A DNA stretch of 64,000 nucleotides from Bolinopsis microptera (taxonomy: Eukaryota > Ctenophora > Tentaculata > Lobata > Bolinopsidae), in contig NC_087084.1 of the NCBI RefSeq assembly GCF_026151205.1, positions 4,459,538-4,523,537 on the forward strand, given 5' to 3'. Below, piece after piece: positions 45,600 through 57,653 of the stretch (the stretch's first letter is position 1; every line of letters starts with the position of its first letter). Under the pieces are notes generated by a model, which ran no database searches, had not been told where the DNA came from, and worked only from the letters and a program-made list of their open reading frames with translations. The translations under genes and the position numbers were made by a program.

Positions 45600-46375
45600 C
45601 ACATTAATTTCCAACAACATCTCCAAGATGCCCCCAGCCAGTCTCGGTCATTAGTATTCAGGTAGAAACTAAGCATCTTCCACCCATTATCTACGGTTTA
45701 CCAGATATTGAACTACAAGAGTTGATTGACATTACTTATAATTATTGTCGACTGGGTATCATGAAACAACGTGCAGTGCTTCCATCAGATAATTTATAAT
45801 TGACTGCATCTACAACTGAGGGAATTGCACGTTCTTTGATGATAATTCATGAAGTTTATTGAGTCAATATTAATATTAGAATATTATACGCTTATAATTT
45901 AATTCCTGTGTTTTTATGGGGCACACGCGTACCCTAGTTCGACACGTATTGTAGACTGTAGTTCCACAATTCTTTATCTCCTTATGTTCGACTCTGTCCT
46001 ACCTGGACTCCAGTTTGCCAGGTACTAAAGTTCGACAATAAAACTGAAACTGGGTGAAAGGTATATCCATGAAAATACATATTATAATTTAGAAGCTTTA
46101 ATTGCATTTTTTTCACAATTTTGAATCACAAATGAAATTCGATAACGTTCCTTGAGCCAGAAGGTCGACCAGCAATAAATGTGAGCTTTTTATCCCAATT
46201 AAATGCCTATGTGATCCGATAGCGTGCAGCAACAGTTATATGAGTAGCACCAGTACTTGTCAAGGGATCACAAAATAACACGGGAATTGATACAACATGA
46301 TATTATTAGTCTAATTTACTCGGTTATATCATCCTTCCCATATAGGGTTATCTCATTCATCATTACTGTTATACG
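45600..46375 (+). repeat. Dispersed repeat, copy 1 (see 48690-49170)
   Basis: CAACATCTCCAAGA, ATTGTCGACTGG, GTGCAGTGCT, GGAATTGCACGTT.TTTGATGATAA and TCTAATTTACTCGGTTATAT occur in the same order in both places. This copy is longer and more interrupted. Confidence 0.65.
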
Positions 46376-47396
46376 TCAAGATTTAGTGGTACCTGTCTTT
46401 TCCTTTTTACCTTTGAGCCATCAACAGCTTTAATTAGGCCATAGGGGGTGCACGATAAAAATAAACTTGCTCGGATTTTGAAAAATTTTGTACCATCCCA
46501 GCAAACCCTACCATCTGGGGTATATCTCCAAAAGTAAAATAGATAGAACCTTCCGGTTTTCAACAAAATTTCCGTCTCGTGAATTTACAGTTGGCTCCCC
46601 AGGAGCCAAATTGGGGACAACGTAGATTCTGAATTAAACCGAAAAGTTTGATTTTGGGCTAAATAAATGATAACAGCTTTTAAACTTTGCAAAGAAATGT
46701 CGTTGTCATGACTATTAGGCTCAATGCAGCGTGCGAAAGGTAAACTTGACGTGACGCGCGACGCCATACGTGCTGTTGAAAATCTATCACCTCTAGCAAG
46801 CCCAGCAGGCGGTAAGGTTTTCTGGGATTGTTTTTTAGAGACTGTGAGAATTTTTACAGTACCAAATTTGTTATACCTTTTTGTGAAGATCGCAGTAAGC
46901 TTTTCGCGCCTAGGTGCCATATTTGATGGTGCGCGGCTTTTGGAGCAAAAGTTTAAGTAGCTGTAAAAGTCGCGTAATTTGACCAAATTCGTTGATTTTT
47001 GTCGTATTATTCTAATATATTTTCGGTTCCTTGAATGAGATCATTCTGAAAATTGGTGACGACCTTCCAATAGGGCTTTCACAACTGTCCGAAAAATTTG
47101 GTGGATATCGGAGTTGATGTAGTGATAAAAAGGGGCAAAATACGCTGCTTTTAGCTGTAACACTAACATAATGTCTGATGGTTGGAATTGGATATCAATA
47201 TGCTTTACATTTTTTGGACATTTTCCTTAGTAAGTCTATGAGTAAGCTTACCAATTTTTGTTAAAATTGAATCAAGGGAAGGTTACTCAATACGCATTTG
47301 TTTCAAGAATTTTGTGCTGGCCGAAATTAGCGCTGAATGAAAAACCATCCTACAGTCGGCACGCGCGGCTTACTGTCGATGGCGCACTACCTACCA
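46376..47396. other. Non-coding stretch with small palindrome
   Basis: GGCTCCCCAGGAGCC at about 46594 is a hairpin. Minus-strand ORFs at 46369-46566 and 46585-46986 have no recognisable domain. Confidence 0.35.
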
Positions 47397-49079
47397 ATAA
47401 ATTTCGTGAATTATCATCAAATAACGTGCAATTCCTCCTAGTTGTAGCACTGCACACTGTCTCATGATAACAACATTAGCAAGGTTGCAGGTGTTGAGTC
47501 GGTAACTGTGTTGAGTCGCTCACTGTCATGTCAGTCATGTCGATGGCGCACTACCTACTTTAATCAGTTTTAGAGAGTTTTTAGTAAAAGCGATCGATCA
47601 ACCTTGCGGTCATCGTGTTAAATGTAGGGTAACCCTGGTTAAACCTAAGTTAAACCTAAGTTTTAGAGAGTTTTAAAGAGTTTATACTTATAGTAAAAGC
47701 GATCGATCAACCTGAGGTCCTCGTGTTACAGTTAAATGGTTGTTACCAAAGCTTCATGATGGGATCATGGTAAGATCACTAAACGGCCATGTTTGGGTGG
47801 TCCTAATTCCAAAAGTGGACGGCCCGGTGGACCTGACTGACAAGTTTAGTCGTGGTTCCATGAGCAGATACAGATCATGGTTTTGCATAATTTGTAATTT
47901 TATCAGAATGTGAGTTGAAATACAAATGGACCTTTAAATTGTTGTATTGCAATGTGAACTTGAGATAAATAGTAATACCGTGCTGCCTCATAATCATTTA
48001 ATTTTTCGACTTATCTATTTGAGCTTAAAAAAATTCCATCTTTTTTTCAGAAACGAAGTGCTAAACCTACATCACCTGTACTTCAAACCACGTGACTCCA
48101 CCACATGCGCGCGCGCGACCACGTTACCCCACTAAGTGTAGCACGTGACCTCACACCACTCCCCTTGCCGCACAGGTGACAGGATACACCACATCACCTG
48201 AGCACCCCCACTACTAACTCAGTAACTTTCAACTGTGGCGACCTAACTTTTCAAGGTCTGCTCAACAGCCTAGGGAAACTGTAAAGTTTCTTCCATGAGG
48301 TCCAGGTTGATTATTATTAAATTATTAAATTGCAGATCATGTTATTATCATAGCTTTACTAGCTATCCAGGTAGCACGTGACCATGCACTGCCCCCCTAA
48401 GCTCACCCCTCATGGGGTGATGTCTCGTTAGATCCAAGACCGGGGGCAAGGACTACTTTCTTACTTTGAAAACTGTCGAATATAGGGGTTCTTGTTTAAT
48501 TTAAACGGAAGTGTTAAACAAGGAACTGAAATTAAGGGTTCCGTTCATATCAGGCCCTTCACACTTTGTTTCTGTCTAGTTCTAATGTACCGTCACAACG
48601 GTGACTTTAGTATACAGAAATGACATAATAGCCACTAATTATAGAGCAGTGATAACATTTCAAATTAATGTCGAACTCAATATGTAGGATCCAGTCAACA
48701 TCTCCAAGAGAGCAGTCTCGCTCATTACCTCATTACCTCGTTACCTCATCGGTATCCAGGTATAAACCGTGTCCTCCATCCCATCATCTACCAGACATTT
48801 AACTACAAGAGATAGACATCACTTATAATTGTCGACTGGCTCAGGGCAATGGGAGTTCCAAAAGGTAGTTATTACTTACTTACTTAAGTTTGACGTAATT
48901 TAATCTCCGATATTTGGGGCGTGCAGTGGAGTTATAATTAAAGCTTTAAAGGGTACTATTGGATTGTTACCGACTCAACACCTGCAACCTTGCTAATGTT
49001 GTTATCATGAGACAATGTGCAGTGCTAAAACTAGGAGGAATTGCACGTTATTTGATGATAATTTACGAAATTTATTTTC
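47397..49079. repeat. Segment bounded by inverted repeats of about 110 bp
   Basis: AATAAATTTCGTGAATTATC at 47397 through TTGCAGGTGTTGAGTCGGTAAC at about 47506 is mirrored at 48967-49079. No transposase is seen between, and the right arm belongs to the dispersed family at 48690-49170. It may be two oppositely oriented copies or one non-autonomous element. A direct repeat holding AAAAGCGATCGATCAACCT lies at 47587 and 47694. Confidence 0.6.
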
Positions 49080-49170
49080 CGTGTTTTTACGGACGGACTG
49101 ATAATTAGTCTAATTTACTCGGTTATATCCTCCTTCCCATAGGGTTATCTCATTTATCATTAAATATTAC
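48690..49170 (+). repeat. Dispersed repeat, copy 2
   Basis: Related to 45600-46375 in direct orientation, including the CTCGGTTATATC.TCCTTCCCATA end. Confidence 0.65.
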
Positions 49171-49419
49171 AATTTAAAGCGCTGATTGTAACAACGCAGA
49201 ACGTCATTGTTTGTGGTATACTGGTAGCTAACCTACATTTTGAAGAATTGACCTGCGGATGATAAATCATTCAACACTACACTATCAGTATCATGTGGCT
49301 AAGTTTTATACGTTCTCTTAGCTTCTAAGTAGCTTAATGACTCAGGCTGAAAATTCAAAATCATAACCCTATACTCTGACCCCCAGAAATGTGCACCGTG
49401 TTACTTTTAACTTTTTAAG

Positions 49420-49507
49420 CGGCGGCGGTCTGGACGCCAAAATTGGTTGGCGGCGGCGGTCTGACCGCCAAAATTGGTTGGCGGCGGCGGTCTGACCGCG
49501 GTCTGAC
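49420..49507. repeat. Tandem repeat of 28-31 bp (GGCGGCGGTCTGACCGCC)
   Basis: Three units of GGCGGCGGTCTG(G)ACCGCC plus AAAATTGGTT; each unit has internal dyad symmetry. Confidence 0.85.
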
Positions 49508-50020
49508 TACTAGATATCCAACCCGGATACTGTGTACATGATGGTAATTTTGTTGTGTAATTGATATATTAGGTATATGAATTGGTTTTTTAACATCACT
49601 CGACATTGAAGAACCAATTTATCGTTGACAGATGTATTTGTTGATCTGACGGCCAATACCTCAAATACTGCGGTCTTGATCAAAATTTCGCGGCAGCGGC
49701 GGCGAATCCCGGTGGTGCACGTCTCTGTGACCACAACTTAACACTGAACCAATCTCTAACTCAAGCAACTGCTAAAACTTTAATGTTGACCTTGATCTTC
49801 TTTCTTATATGTACATGTCACGTGATCGTATTCTTTTGCCGATAACTCGTCAGGGAGGCATTTAAATTTTTAATCATATTTTAATTGGAGTGATTCGGAG
49901 TTAGCATTAAAAACTACATCAATTCAAGATGGTTTCAACTGCCGGGGGCACTTTTAGACAAATTTCGAAGTCTGTGTAAAGTGATTTAGCACGCTCTCAT
50001 CTCTTTTCAGCTATATTATC
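49508..50020. other. Non-coding stretch
   Basis: No gene recognised. Confidence 0.35.
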
Positions 50021-50022
50021 TA

Positions 50023-50913
50023 CCTTATCGGACCTTATTTGGACGGACATTACATGAACGGACATAATTATGAACGGACATTAATATGAACGCTCGAAGG
50101 CATTCAAAACCATCAAAAATCCGAATTTTTTCAATTTTTTTGACGTTTTTTAAATTTCAGCAAATGATTTTTAAATCCATTTTTATACAGTAAGTAAGAA
50201 AAGCAGTCATTGAGCAGTAAAAATGTTAAAATATGTGTACATGATCAGTGTCTAATATCACATATCATCTTCATCAAATGGGTTTTCGTGCATGAAATAG
50301 TCCATGCTTAAAGCATCAGTGATTTCTAGCTTTATGGAAACCTTTTTTTATCAAACTACCCCGGTCCTGCATTTCAGTGTTAACTTTTACAAGCCATTCG
50401 GCGTGAAGTGGTTTTATCTTAGACAACTTAGGTTAACCTTAACATCACGTGGAGCTTTCCTAGCACTGTTTCATGACCGCCCCCGAGTAATATGAACTAT
50501 AACAACGTCGGACAATGTCCTTGGAAACACGATTTACCGTAATATCTAGAGGCTGGAACAAGTTTGTCATGTTGGCGGGGACTAGTTCATGAACTATGTT
50601 GTTGAGTGCCATAATTTCGTTGACTTTTTTCCGCCAAGTGACCCTTGAAAATATCATATACTAGTAGAGTTTTCTGTGCCTCCGGCAGACCAAGGAGAAC
50701 CTTTCCATCGTTAACTTACGGCACAATAAAGTTCTCAAAGTTGTCATATAATTCTGGACAAAAAGTTCGAAATGAAAAAATGTTTGAAAAAATTTCAACG
50801 GACTTTAACTTGGACGGACATTAATTGAACGGACTTTATTTGAACGGACATTAAGATGAACGCTAGGGCCTCCAGCGTTCAAGTAATGTCCGTCCAAATA
50901 AGGTCCGATAAGG
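50023..50913 (-). mobile_element. Pogo-like DNA transposon, decayed, TA-flanked
   Basis: The termini CCTTATCGGACCTTATTTGG and the exact complement are flanked by TA on both sides (50021-50022 and 50914-50915). Subterminal GAACGGACATTA words repeat inward. A fragment of DDE transposase is inside. Internal deletions leave 891 bp. Confidence 0.8.
50290..50740 (-). pseudogene. Pogo/Tigger-type DDE transposase remnant
   Basis: The minus strand reads LGLPEAQKTLLVYDIFKGH, which holds the second catalytic aspartate in the D.F.GH context. After a one-base shift at an A run it reads NNIVHELVPANMTNLFQPLD and VNRVSKDIVRR. QPLD and the preceding vP.N.T are hallmarks of the pogo/CENP-B-type DDE domain. 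A further frame continues with LSKIKPLHAEWLV. The N-terminal DNA-binding region and first catalytic aspartate are gone. Confidence 0.75.
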
Positions 50914-50915
50914 TA

Positions 50916-51271
50916 ATACCTCGCTCTGTTCAAACTTACCATACGTTAATTATTAATATAATCAATGGACATTTTAATAATGATAAGCGGAAAGTTTGGT
51001 ACCTCCTACTAAAACTCCCTAGCTAGCAGCTGTGATCTCAAATATAATTACATCATAATATAATGTGTGTTTGTTAAATTGTCTAGAGCGTCTAGAAGTA
51101 TCATTATTATCGCTGAATTTGATGACATACCCAATTGTTTAATCTTCCAGCTCAGACTTTTGAAGCTATTACAGTGTAAACTGTCGGCTCATCACATCGT
51201 TGCAACGGAATGAATAGAATTAGTTAGTGCACAATAGTTTGGTATTGGTGATATGCCAATAAACTCTGCAC
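50916..51271. other. Sequence between the two pogo-like elements
   Basis: AT-rich, no gene recognised. Confidence 0.35.
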
Positions 51272-51273
51272 TA

Positions 51274-51690
51274 CCTTATCGGACCTTATTTGGACGGACA
51301 TTACTTGAACGCTGGAGGCCCTAGCGTTCATCTTAATGTCCGTTCAAATAAAGTCCGTTCAATTAATGTCCGTCCAAGTTAAAGTCCGTTGAAATGTTTT
51401 CCATTTCGAACTTTTTGTCCAGCATGTGACAACTTTTTAATGTCAGTCAATTTCAATAGCTATCATTAGACTAAACTATATCGTTGAATCAATAAAAACA
51501 AGGTATTTTTCTTCCTTACTGTATGAAAAATGGATTTAAATATCATTTGCTAAAATTAAAAAAACTTCAAAAAAAAGATGAAAAAAATTCGGATTTTTGA
51601 TGATTTTGATTGCCTTCTAGCGTTCATATTAATGTCCGTTCATAATTATGTCCGTTCAAGTAATGTCCGTCCAAATAAGGTCCGATAAGG
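51274..51690 (+). mobile_element. Pogo-like deletion derivative, opposite orientation, TA-flanked
   Basis: It has the same termini as the 50-kb element and is flanked by TA at 51272-51273 and 51691-51692. The inner sequence is the reverse complement of both ends of the longer copy with the transposase part deleted, giving 417 bp. Confidence 0.8.
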
Positions 51691-51692
51691 TA

Positions 51693-52129
51693 TTAGATGC
51701 AATGAGGGGAGGTCTCGACCGACTCCGAGAACACAAAGACGTGAAACTCGATATAAAGAGTTGACCGATAAAACTTTGAAGATTTCAATGCCAAGTCTGT
51801 TGTCTGAGCTAGATTTAGCTGCTAGAACATGAAACAATTGCACAATGCCATGCAAGTGCAACTGATGAGGGCAGTAGTAAACTTACCACAGCTATACTTA
51901 AATCATATCATTTACAATTTAGTACTACATTTATTTATTTATTTTGTCACTTGTTGAATTGAGAGTTGTAAAACAAAATTTACAGCCCTCGTCGTGATAA
52001 CCTTCGATTATAAAAGCTAAACTTTGTGATGAATGATAGATTTTAGTTATTTTGTTTAAACTTTTTTTAAACGTGATGGATTTTTTTAGCTCTTCCGATA
52101 CGAGACTCTAATCTCTACAGTCTAAGAGA
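51693..52129 (+). other. Upstream region of the six-exon gene
   Basis: It should hold the promoter and 5' UTR. I see no clear core promoter motif. Confidence 0.3.
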
Positions 52130-54562
52130 ATGATGATCTCTTATCTGGTTGTGGCGTTTTCGATCTTTGTGACATGCTACACTCGCAGCAGGAACTGTAT
52201 AGATGATTTTGATATCGACATTAAAGAAAGCCAGGTAAATTTACATGTTATTTTTTCCCGATTATACATTTTTTCTTTAAAAGTTGAAACTGTTTAAACC
52301 AATCTTCACCCAGACTATAGTTTGGGTAGTATTATGAGTGACAAATCTATTTAAGTGACATGATTCTAATACAATCGCATGTGAATGTCTGACATTGGTG
52401 AATGGTATAAAATAAAAAGTTCAGCATGTCTTTAGTCAATTTATTGTTCTTTTTCCAATGGACGATGTTTTTGGTTTTGTTCATTTATGCTTTGTCTTAC
52501 AACTGTATGAACTATTAAAATAAGCGGACTACATTTTAATTTTAATAGAATCTTTGAATTAGACAGTACATTTCAGAAAATAAAATCGTTCTGACAATTT
52601 TATGTTTTGTAAAGCCGAACATTGCAACTTCTAATGTAAAGAATGAAAGCCGCTCTTAACCAAAAACGTTCACGAAATACATAATATACATTAATTTTAT
52701 AAATGGCATTTTTTTTCTAGGGCTACAACTACCCTATACCACATTCATATGAATCTGAGTACTGGAGCGAACTCCAAACTGAATACAAAGTGACAAGAAA
52801 AATGTCTTGGAGCAGGAACTTCTACATTTTTGGAAAATTTGTTGACGAATCAGCTGCAGGAGGAGATGATACCATTATTTCAGGTTAGAGATCATAAATT
52901 GATTTTTTGATTTTTATTATGTTGTGCGACAGCGATAAATGAAATCCTGAATTTTAAGATAAGTATTCAATAAAGTGTTTCACGCATTTGTAAAATATTT
53001 CAATATTAACTATAATATTACTAACCTTTCAGCCGGGCTTTATCGTGGAGATGAGCTCATTTACAAAACAATAATAAATTGTGAAAGTGGAACATGGGAA
53101 AACTGGTAAGTTTTAATGAATGATCGTCCTTCAATTAAGATGCGTCCATCCGTTCGTCCGTCCGTTCGTCCGTTCGTCCGTTCGTCCGTCCGTCCGTCCG
53201 TTTTTATGTCCGATCGTCCGTCTATATGTCCGTCCATCCAGCATCCTTGCGTCCCTCGGTCCCCCTATCCTAATTCAGTTCATTAAGTTACATTTTTACC
53301 CAGGATTCTCGACAAAAAAACGGAGCAGGAGCGAATTCTTCTTCACGGAAAAATAAACAAAACAGTTAGCTGCAAAACTGGTGATGATTTCGACTTGATC
53401 TTAAAAAATGACAATGACCGTTTAGCTAATTGGATATTAAACGCTCAACCGCTGCAGCATGAAGTCAGGAAATTTAGCAAAAAAACAGTAAGCTATTTTT
53501 TAAAATAAATAATTTAAGCTTCTACTAGAGTTTCATGAAACAGTTTGTTTTATTTAGGGTTTCTGTATGTCCTTAATTTTTCCCTGTCTACATTTTTTTG
53601 CACGACATTTTTAATGTTTGATTGAATAAACGACCATTAACCAAGGGTCACAAAATTCGGGCTTTGGCTTGTTCGCCAGAACCACATAGACAGCGTATTA
53701 AATTAATTTAGTCGTGTGTTAACGAGCGTAAAGTGGTTAATCTTTATAGTCCCTTTAATCTCTTCATTTTTTCATGTATTTACGGGCATGCTACAGTAGA
53801 TTATGGTTAGGTAAAAGGATATTGGATGGCTGAACAAGAATAATGATTTACAGACATAACTTTCAGAACAAAATATCTGAAGGAAAAAGACAAATTAGAA
53901 CAGGCATCCTGCGTCCTAAAGTCAAAGTGGACTCAAAGTAAGATATAGATGTAGCCTAATCCATTTCATTCATAAATTGGCAAAAAAATTAGCAAATTCA
54001 TTTCATTATCAAGCAAACATTTTTTTCAAATTTCAGATACTCGACTTTCAATGCAACACGATTCGAATTCACTGCAACTGGCAGAGCTGTTTTTGACCGT
54101 TTTGCTTTTGGACAATGTGATGCGTGGCCAAAAAACATGGAGATGCAGTGCCAGAAAGTTAGAGAATGGATTCACGCCAGAAGCAAAGCGAACATGACGG
54201 AAGAAACCCTAGCACAGCTACAAAGTACTCCTGATGCGAACTTTACCAGGGGACTTGGTACATTCGGGAACAATATGGAGTCCTTCATACCAACATGTCT
54301 CACTAAAAAATACTTCAATTGGTTTCAAGGAACCGTGCACCCTGACCGTGAAACACCTATGTATCCAGGTGAACCTGCAAATAAAGAGAAACGTGCTTAC
54401 TGCTGCTGCACTAACATGAAGACAGGAAGAGTGTTTGAAGATGATCCAGAAAAGAATTGCATATCCACACCCACCTGTATAACACTCGGTTGGACGTGTG
54501 TGCGAGCATATGACCCTGTAGTGGGCGGGGAAATTTATGAGGAAGGAAAAAAAGAACATTAA
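52130..54562 (+). CDS. Six-exon secreted cysteine-rich protein, unrecognised family
   Basis: Exons: 52130-52234, 52721-52883, 53033-53105, 53304-53487, 53867-53937 and 54037-54562. All introns are GT-AG and all phases join, giving 373 residues and a TAA. The protein starts with a signal peptide (MMISYLVVAFSIFVTC) and has about 13 cysteines and no later membrane segment, so it is probably extracellular. The middle is charged (LILKNDNDRLANWIL); the last exon holds FAFGQCDAWPKN, IPTCLTKKYFNWFQG, a striking triple cysteine (AYCCCTN) and GWTCVRAY. I recognise no domain. Intron 3 holds a CGTCCGTT tandem repeat. AATAAA lies near 54723. The collagen gene converges on it from the right. Confidence 0.85.
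53143..53240. repeat. GTCCGTTC/GTCCGTCC tandem repeat in intron 3
   Basis: Four- and eight-base units of CGTC and CGTT; the short ORF over it is a repeat translation. Confidence 0.85.
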
Positions 54563-54851
54563 GCTAAGAAAAATGCTTAAAAATTTAAAAACTAGTATAG
54601 CTAGCGAAATCTGGTAGCTCAGTAACGGTTCTATTATAAGGTCTAAAATGAACGAATTTTATTGAAAAAGTTGAATTATATCGATGATACAAAAATCAGA
54701 ATATGACTAGCAATTATTATTGAAATAAATTTGGGAATGGTTTATTGTTTCTTTGTTGTTTAAAGTTTAATTGAGCGTGATATTTTGATGAGACGAAATG
54801 TTACTTTTTATGCATAGAATACTAAATCTATTGTCTATACTGGTATTAACA

Positions 54852-54922
54852 TTACTGGGCCGCGCTCAGCCTGTCATTCCGCCTAATCTCTTACCAACAT
54901 TAAAGCCTGGGGTCCTCAGGTA
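54852..54922 (+). repeat. Short dispersed element, copy 2
   Basis: It matches 44184-44271: TTACTGGGCCGCGCTCAGCC through CCTGGGGTCCTCAGGTAA. A degraded third start may be TTTTACTGGGACCGTAAGCG at 62318. Confidence 0.7.
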
Positions 54923-55085
54923 AGTATTAACAGTGGTAAATATGAACAAAAATTAGTTGAAAATTGAAGAGAAATCAAATCATACAAATTCAATACACGC
55001 AAAATATATCATTATCACATTTGTAACAATTCTCAAAACTCATCAACCATAAAATCCAATTCAGAGAACATCCAATCCGGTCATC

Positions 55086-56801
55086 TTATCGGAGAATCTT
55101 AAGCAAGCATACAGCGCATCTGGAGAAGTAAGTATGAAGGTCGTCATCAAGAACACCAACATCCTGAAATATAAAAGATCGATTAAAAGAAAGAAGAAGA
55201 AGAACATCCTTGCAAGATTTTTGAAACACCCTGTAAAAACAATCGGTAAAAAGGTGTGCTTTAAATAGCTCTGGGTCAACAGCACGTTAATTTGAAGTTG
55301 TATTTCCCTCTTGAATATCCTAATAAAATATCCCCTTGTTTGAGAAAAATCCTGCACTCACCACATCATCATCAAACTCTTTCTCAGAGTTCCTGACGAA
55401 CAATATCTCGGCACCAGAAGACTGGAACACACAGTTAGGACCGCTCACTGAAGTTCCAGCGTACTGACACTTGGCTGAAATCAGCGGGGAGAACCGTCTG
55501 AAATGGGTATTTTATTTTGGAAAATAATAAATGATCAGGATATTAGGATCACAATGTTTACTTGAATCATCACTGGACGTCACAGTTAGACATGCTTGAT
55601 GCTTGCAAGATTCAAGAATCCAGTGTCAAGTAAAACTAATAGCACTATAGCAGTGTACCTCATACAAGACCCAGGAGTGGTCAAATCTTGTCCAACACCA
55701 CCACCTCTGTCTTTAGCCTGGAAAATTAACAAGATCAATTGCCTACCAATTACTCAATTACCTACCAATTAACATGATAAATTACCTACCAGCCCTTGTT
55801 ATATGTATCTTGGACAACATATCAAATTATATAAGGTTACCGAGGATTTCAGTTAATTGATAATTTAAGTTGTAGTAAAGTATTAAGCATCTTTATTTAT
55901 ACTTTGAAAAATTGAAAACAAAATTAATGGTAATTAATCAATGGTAACTAATTAATTACTTACCACGATAAGACTCCATCCCACCCAAAGCGTATAAGCT
56001 TCAAACTTTCCGTTATTGGCTTGCGGGCATTCAGGAACTCTATCGTTAAAACTGTGGACTGCCAACCAAGGGTAGGTACTCTGGCATACTGAGCACCGAG
56101 ATATGTAATCCGTTACCTTGGGGAATGAACAGGTAATCAGAATATTGTTCTAATCTCATAGTTTCAGTAAGATGCCAACTGAAATCAAGCTTAAGTAGAC
56201 TAATCTTTTTTCTTTCCTTTTTTAAATTTAAATACGTTTAAATACAGTACAGCAATAAATGATCATAAAATAAAACCGTTTGAAATTATTGCCCTTGTCC
56301 CTCACCCTAAAAGTGTATTTATTTTACCGGTTTAGGGTTTGCAACGTCGTATTCTGTCTCTCCGTAGGGAAGGAACTCTCCAATAGTGTCTCCAGACCCT
56401 TCTTCAGGACATGTACTCATCCACATGCTACTCTCGTCAAACTTTACCTGGTGTTATTATGGGCTGTTAAAAAGGTTAAACTTATATTTAATTTACGTTT
56501 AGCTAATATATTCCGTAGATTAACCTTGATGATATTTTGAAATAAACTCAGTTTTTCTATACTTTTCAACACATCAGAGATGAGCATGTCAACATCAATT
56601 TAGGGCGTTCTACCCTTCTTACCTCACACCCGGGATTGGTACTGCATTCCACAACCGGCTGAATCTCGAAGTTCTTGAGACAACTACCAGAGGAGGAAAG
56701 AGGCTGTCCCCAACCGCTACCAGAGGAAGTGTCCATGTACAGGGCACTGAATCCTTCCCAGAGGGCTATTGAGGATTCTTTTTCTATTCTCGGCATTCGT
56801 C
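55086..56801 (-). CDS. COL4A: Type IV collagen, C-terminal NC1 (C4) domain exons
   Basis: Six exons, read right to left: 56801-56623, 56447-56328, 56116-55964, 55717-55659, 55497-55362 and 55163-55086. All have GT-AG borders and continuous phase. They encode the duplicated C4 module. The first half has LWEGFSALYMD, GWGQPLSSSGSCLKNFE and a second strand with WMSTCP. The second half has YISRCSVCQ, WLAVHSF, PECP, LWVGWSLIV, GGGVGQDLTTPGSCM and ISAKC. The end, HTYFSRCAVC just before the stop, matches the canonical SRCQVCMK terminus. NC1 drives trimer and network assembly in basement membranes. Compared with vertebrate chains it is divergent, with an insertion after PECP and an SGPNCVFQSSGAEILF strand. 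The exon linking it to the last collagenous exon is uncertain. Confidence 0.85.
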
Positions 56802-57059
56802 CTGAGGAAGTGTCAAGTAAATTTTCCAATAATAAAACACTAATGTTGGAGTAATCATCACGCATCAGAAATAATAGTGGGTTACACTTACTTGATTAAT
56901 GAATTAATTGATTGTTAATAATTAATGAATTTCGGTCGACTAACCACCGTTAAGGCGAGCAAGTTCATTCAAGTCGAAGCTGCAGGAAGGAGCTTGATTG
57001 GTTTGCGAGTGGATAGTGTATTGTTGAATTTGAATTTTGAGCGTATTCGGATCTCATGG

Positions 57060-57365
57060 TCACCCCTGATCTCCCTGGAGGACCGGGTCTGCCTCGCTCG
57101 ATACTGAAGCCACCTCCCTGAGAGATGAAATTTTACGGTCTTAACAAATTTCTGATTGTTTCTGAATAGACTCAGTGAAGACAGATTCTAATGGAAATAA
57201 ATAGCTGAATAACGTATCGACATTTTTACGTCACACTCATATTCTGAAATGGTATTAATTCAGCTATTTATTTCAATTAGAATCTGTCTTCACTGAGTTT
57301 CTATCTCCCCGGAGGACCGGGTCTGCCTCACCCGATACTGACGCCACCTCCTCCCTGACAAATGA
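57060..57365 (-). repeat. Duplicated collagen exon-like segment flanking a hairpin
   Basis: GGAGGTGGC(T/G)TCAGTATCG and AGGCAGACCCGGTCCTCC occur at 57060-57121 and again at 57300-57358 (minus strand), each after a CAG acceptor. The right copy has an in-frame TGA; the left is open. Between them is an inverted repeat: ACTCAGTGAAGACAGATTCT at 57170-57210, mirrored at 57255-57298. One copy probably supplies the collagen-to-NC1 junction exon. Confidence 0.65.
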
Positions 57366-57653
57366 AAGTTGACAGTCTTAACAAAGCATGGTTTTTAGGA
57401 TGGAGGTCATTGAGGTAATGATTATTATTTGAGAATGGGTGAAAGTTTCAGTTTAAAGATGTTCTGCTGTAAAGTGTTAATCAAAGCTTCAATAAGCATA
57501 TCATAATACTGTCGGATCTCATTGGAGCACAGAATCGACTTTTCAAGCTAAATGCTTAAATGTGATCAACTACATTATTCAGACTATAGAGTATTATAGA
57601 CGTCACATCCTATCCATATAAACACAACACAAACTGACAAAAAGGGTTCTCAC

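Noticed and set aside
46369-46986. Minus-strand ORFs of 65 and 133 codons
   Set aside because: There is no domain, no splice support, and the sequence resembles interspersed repeat.
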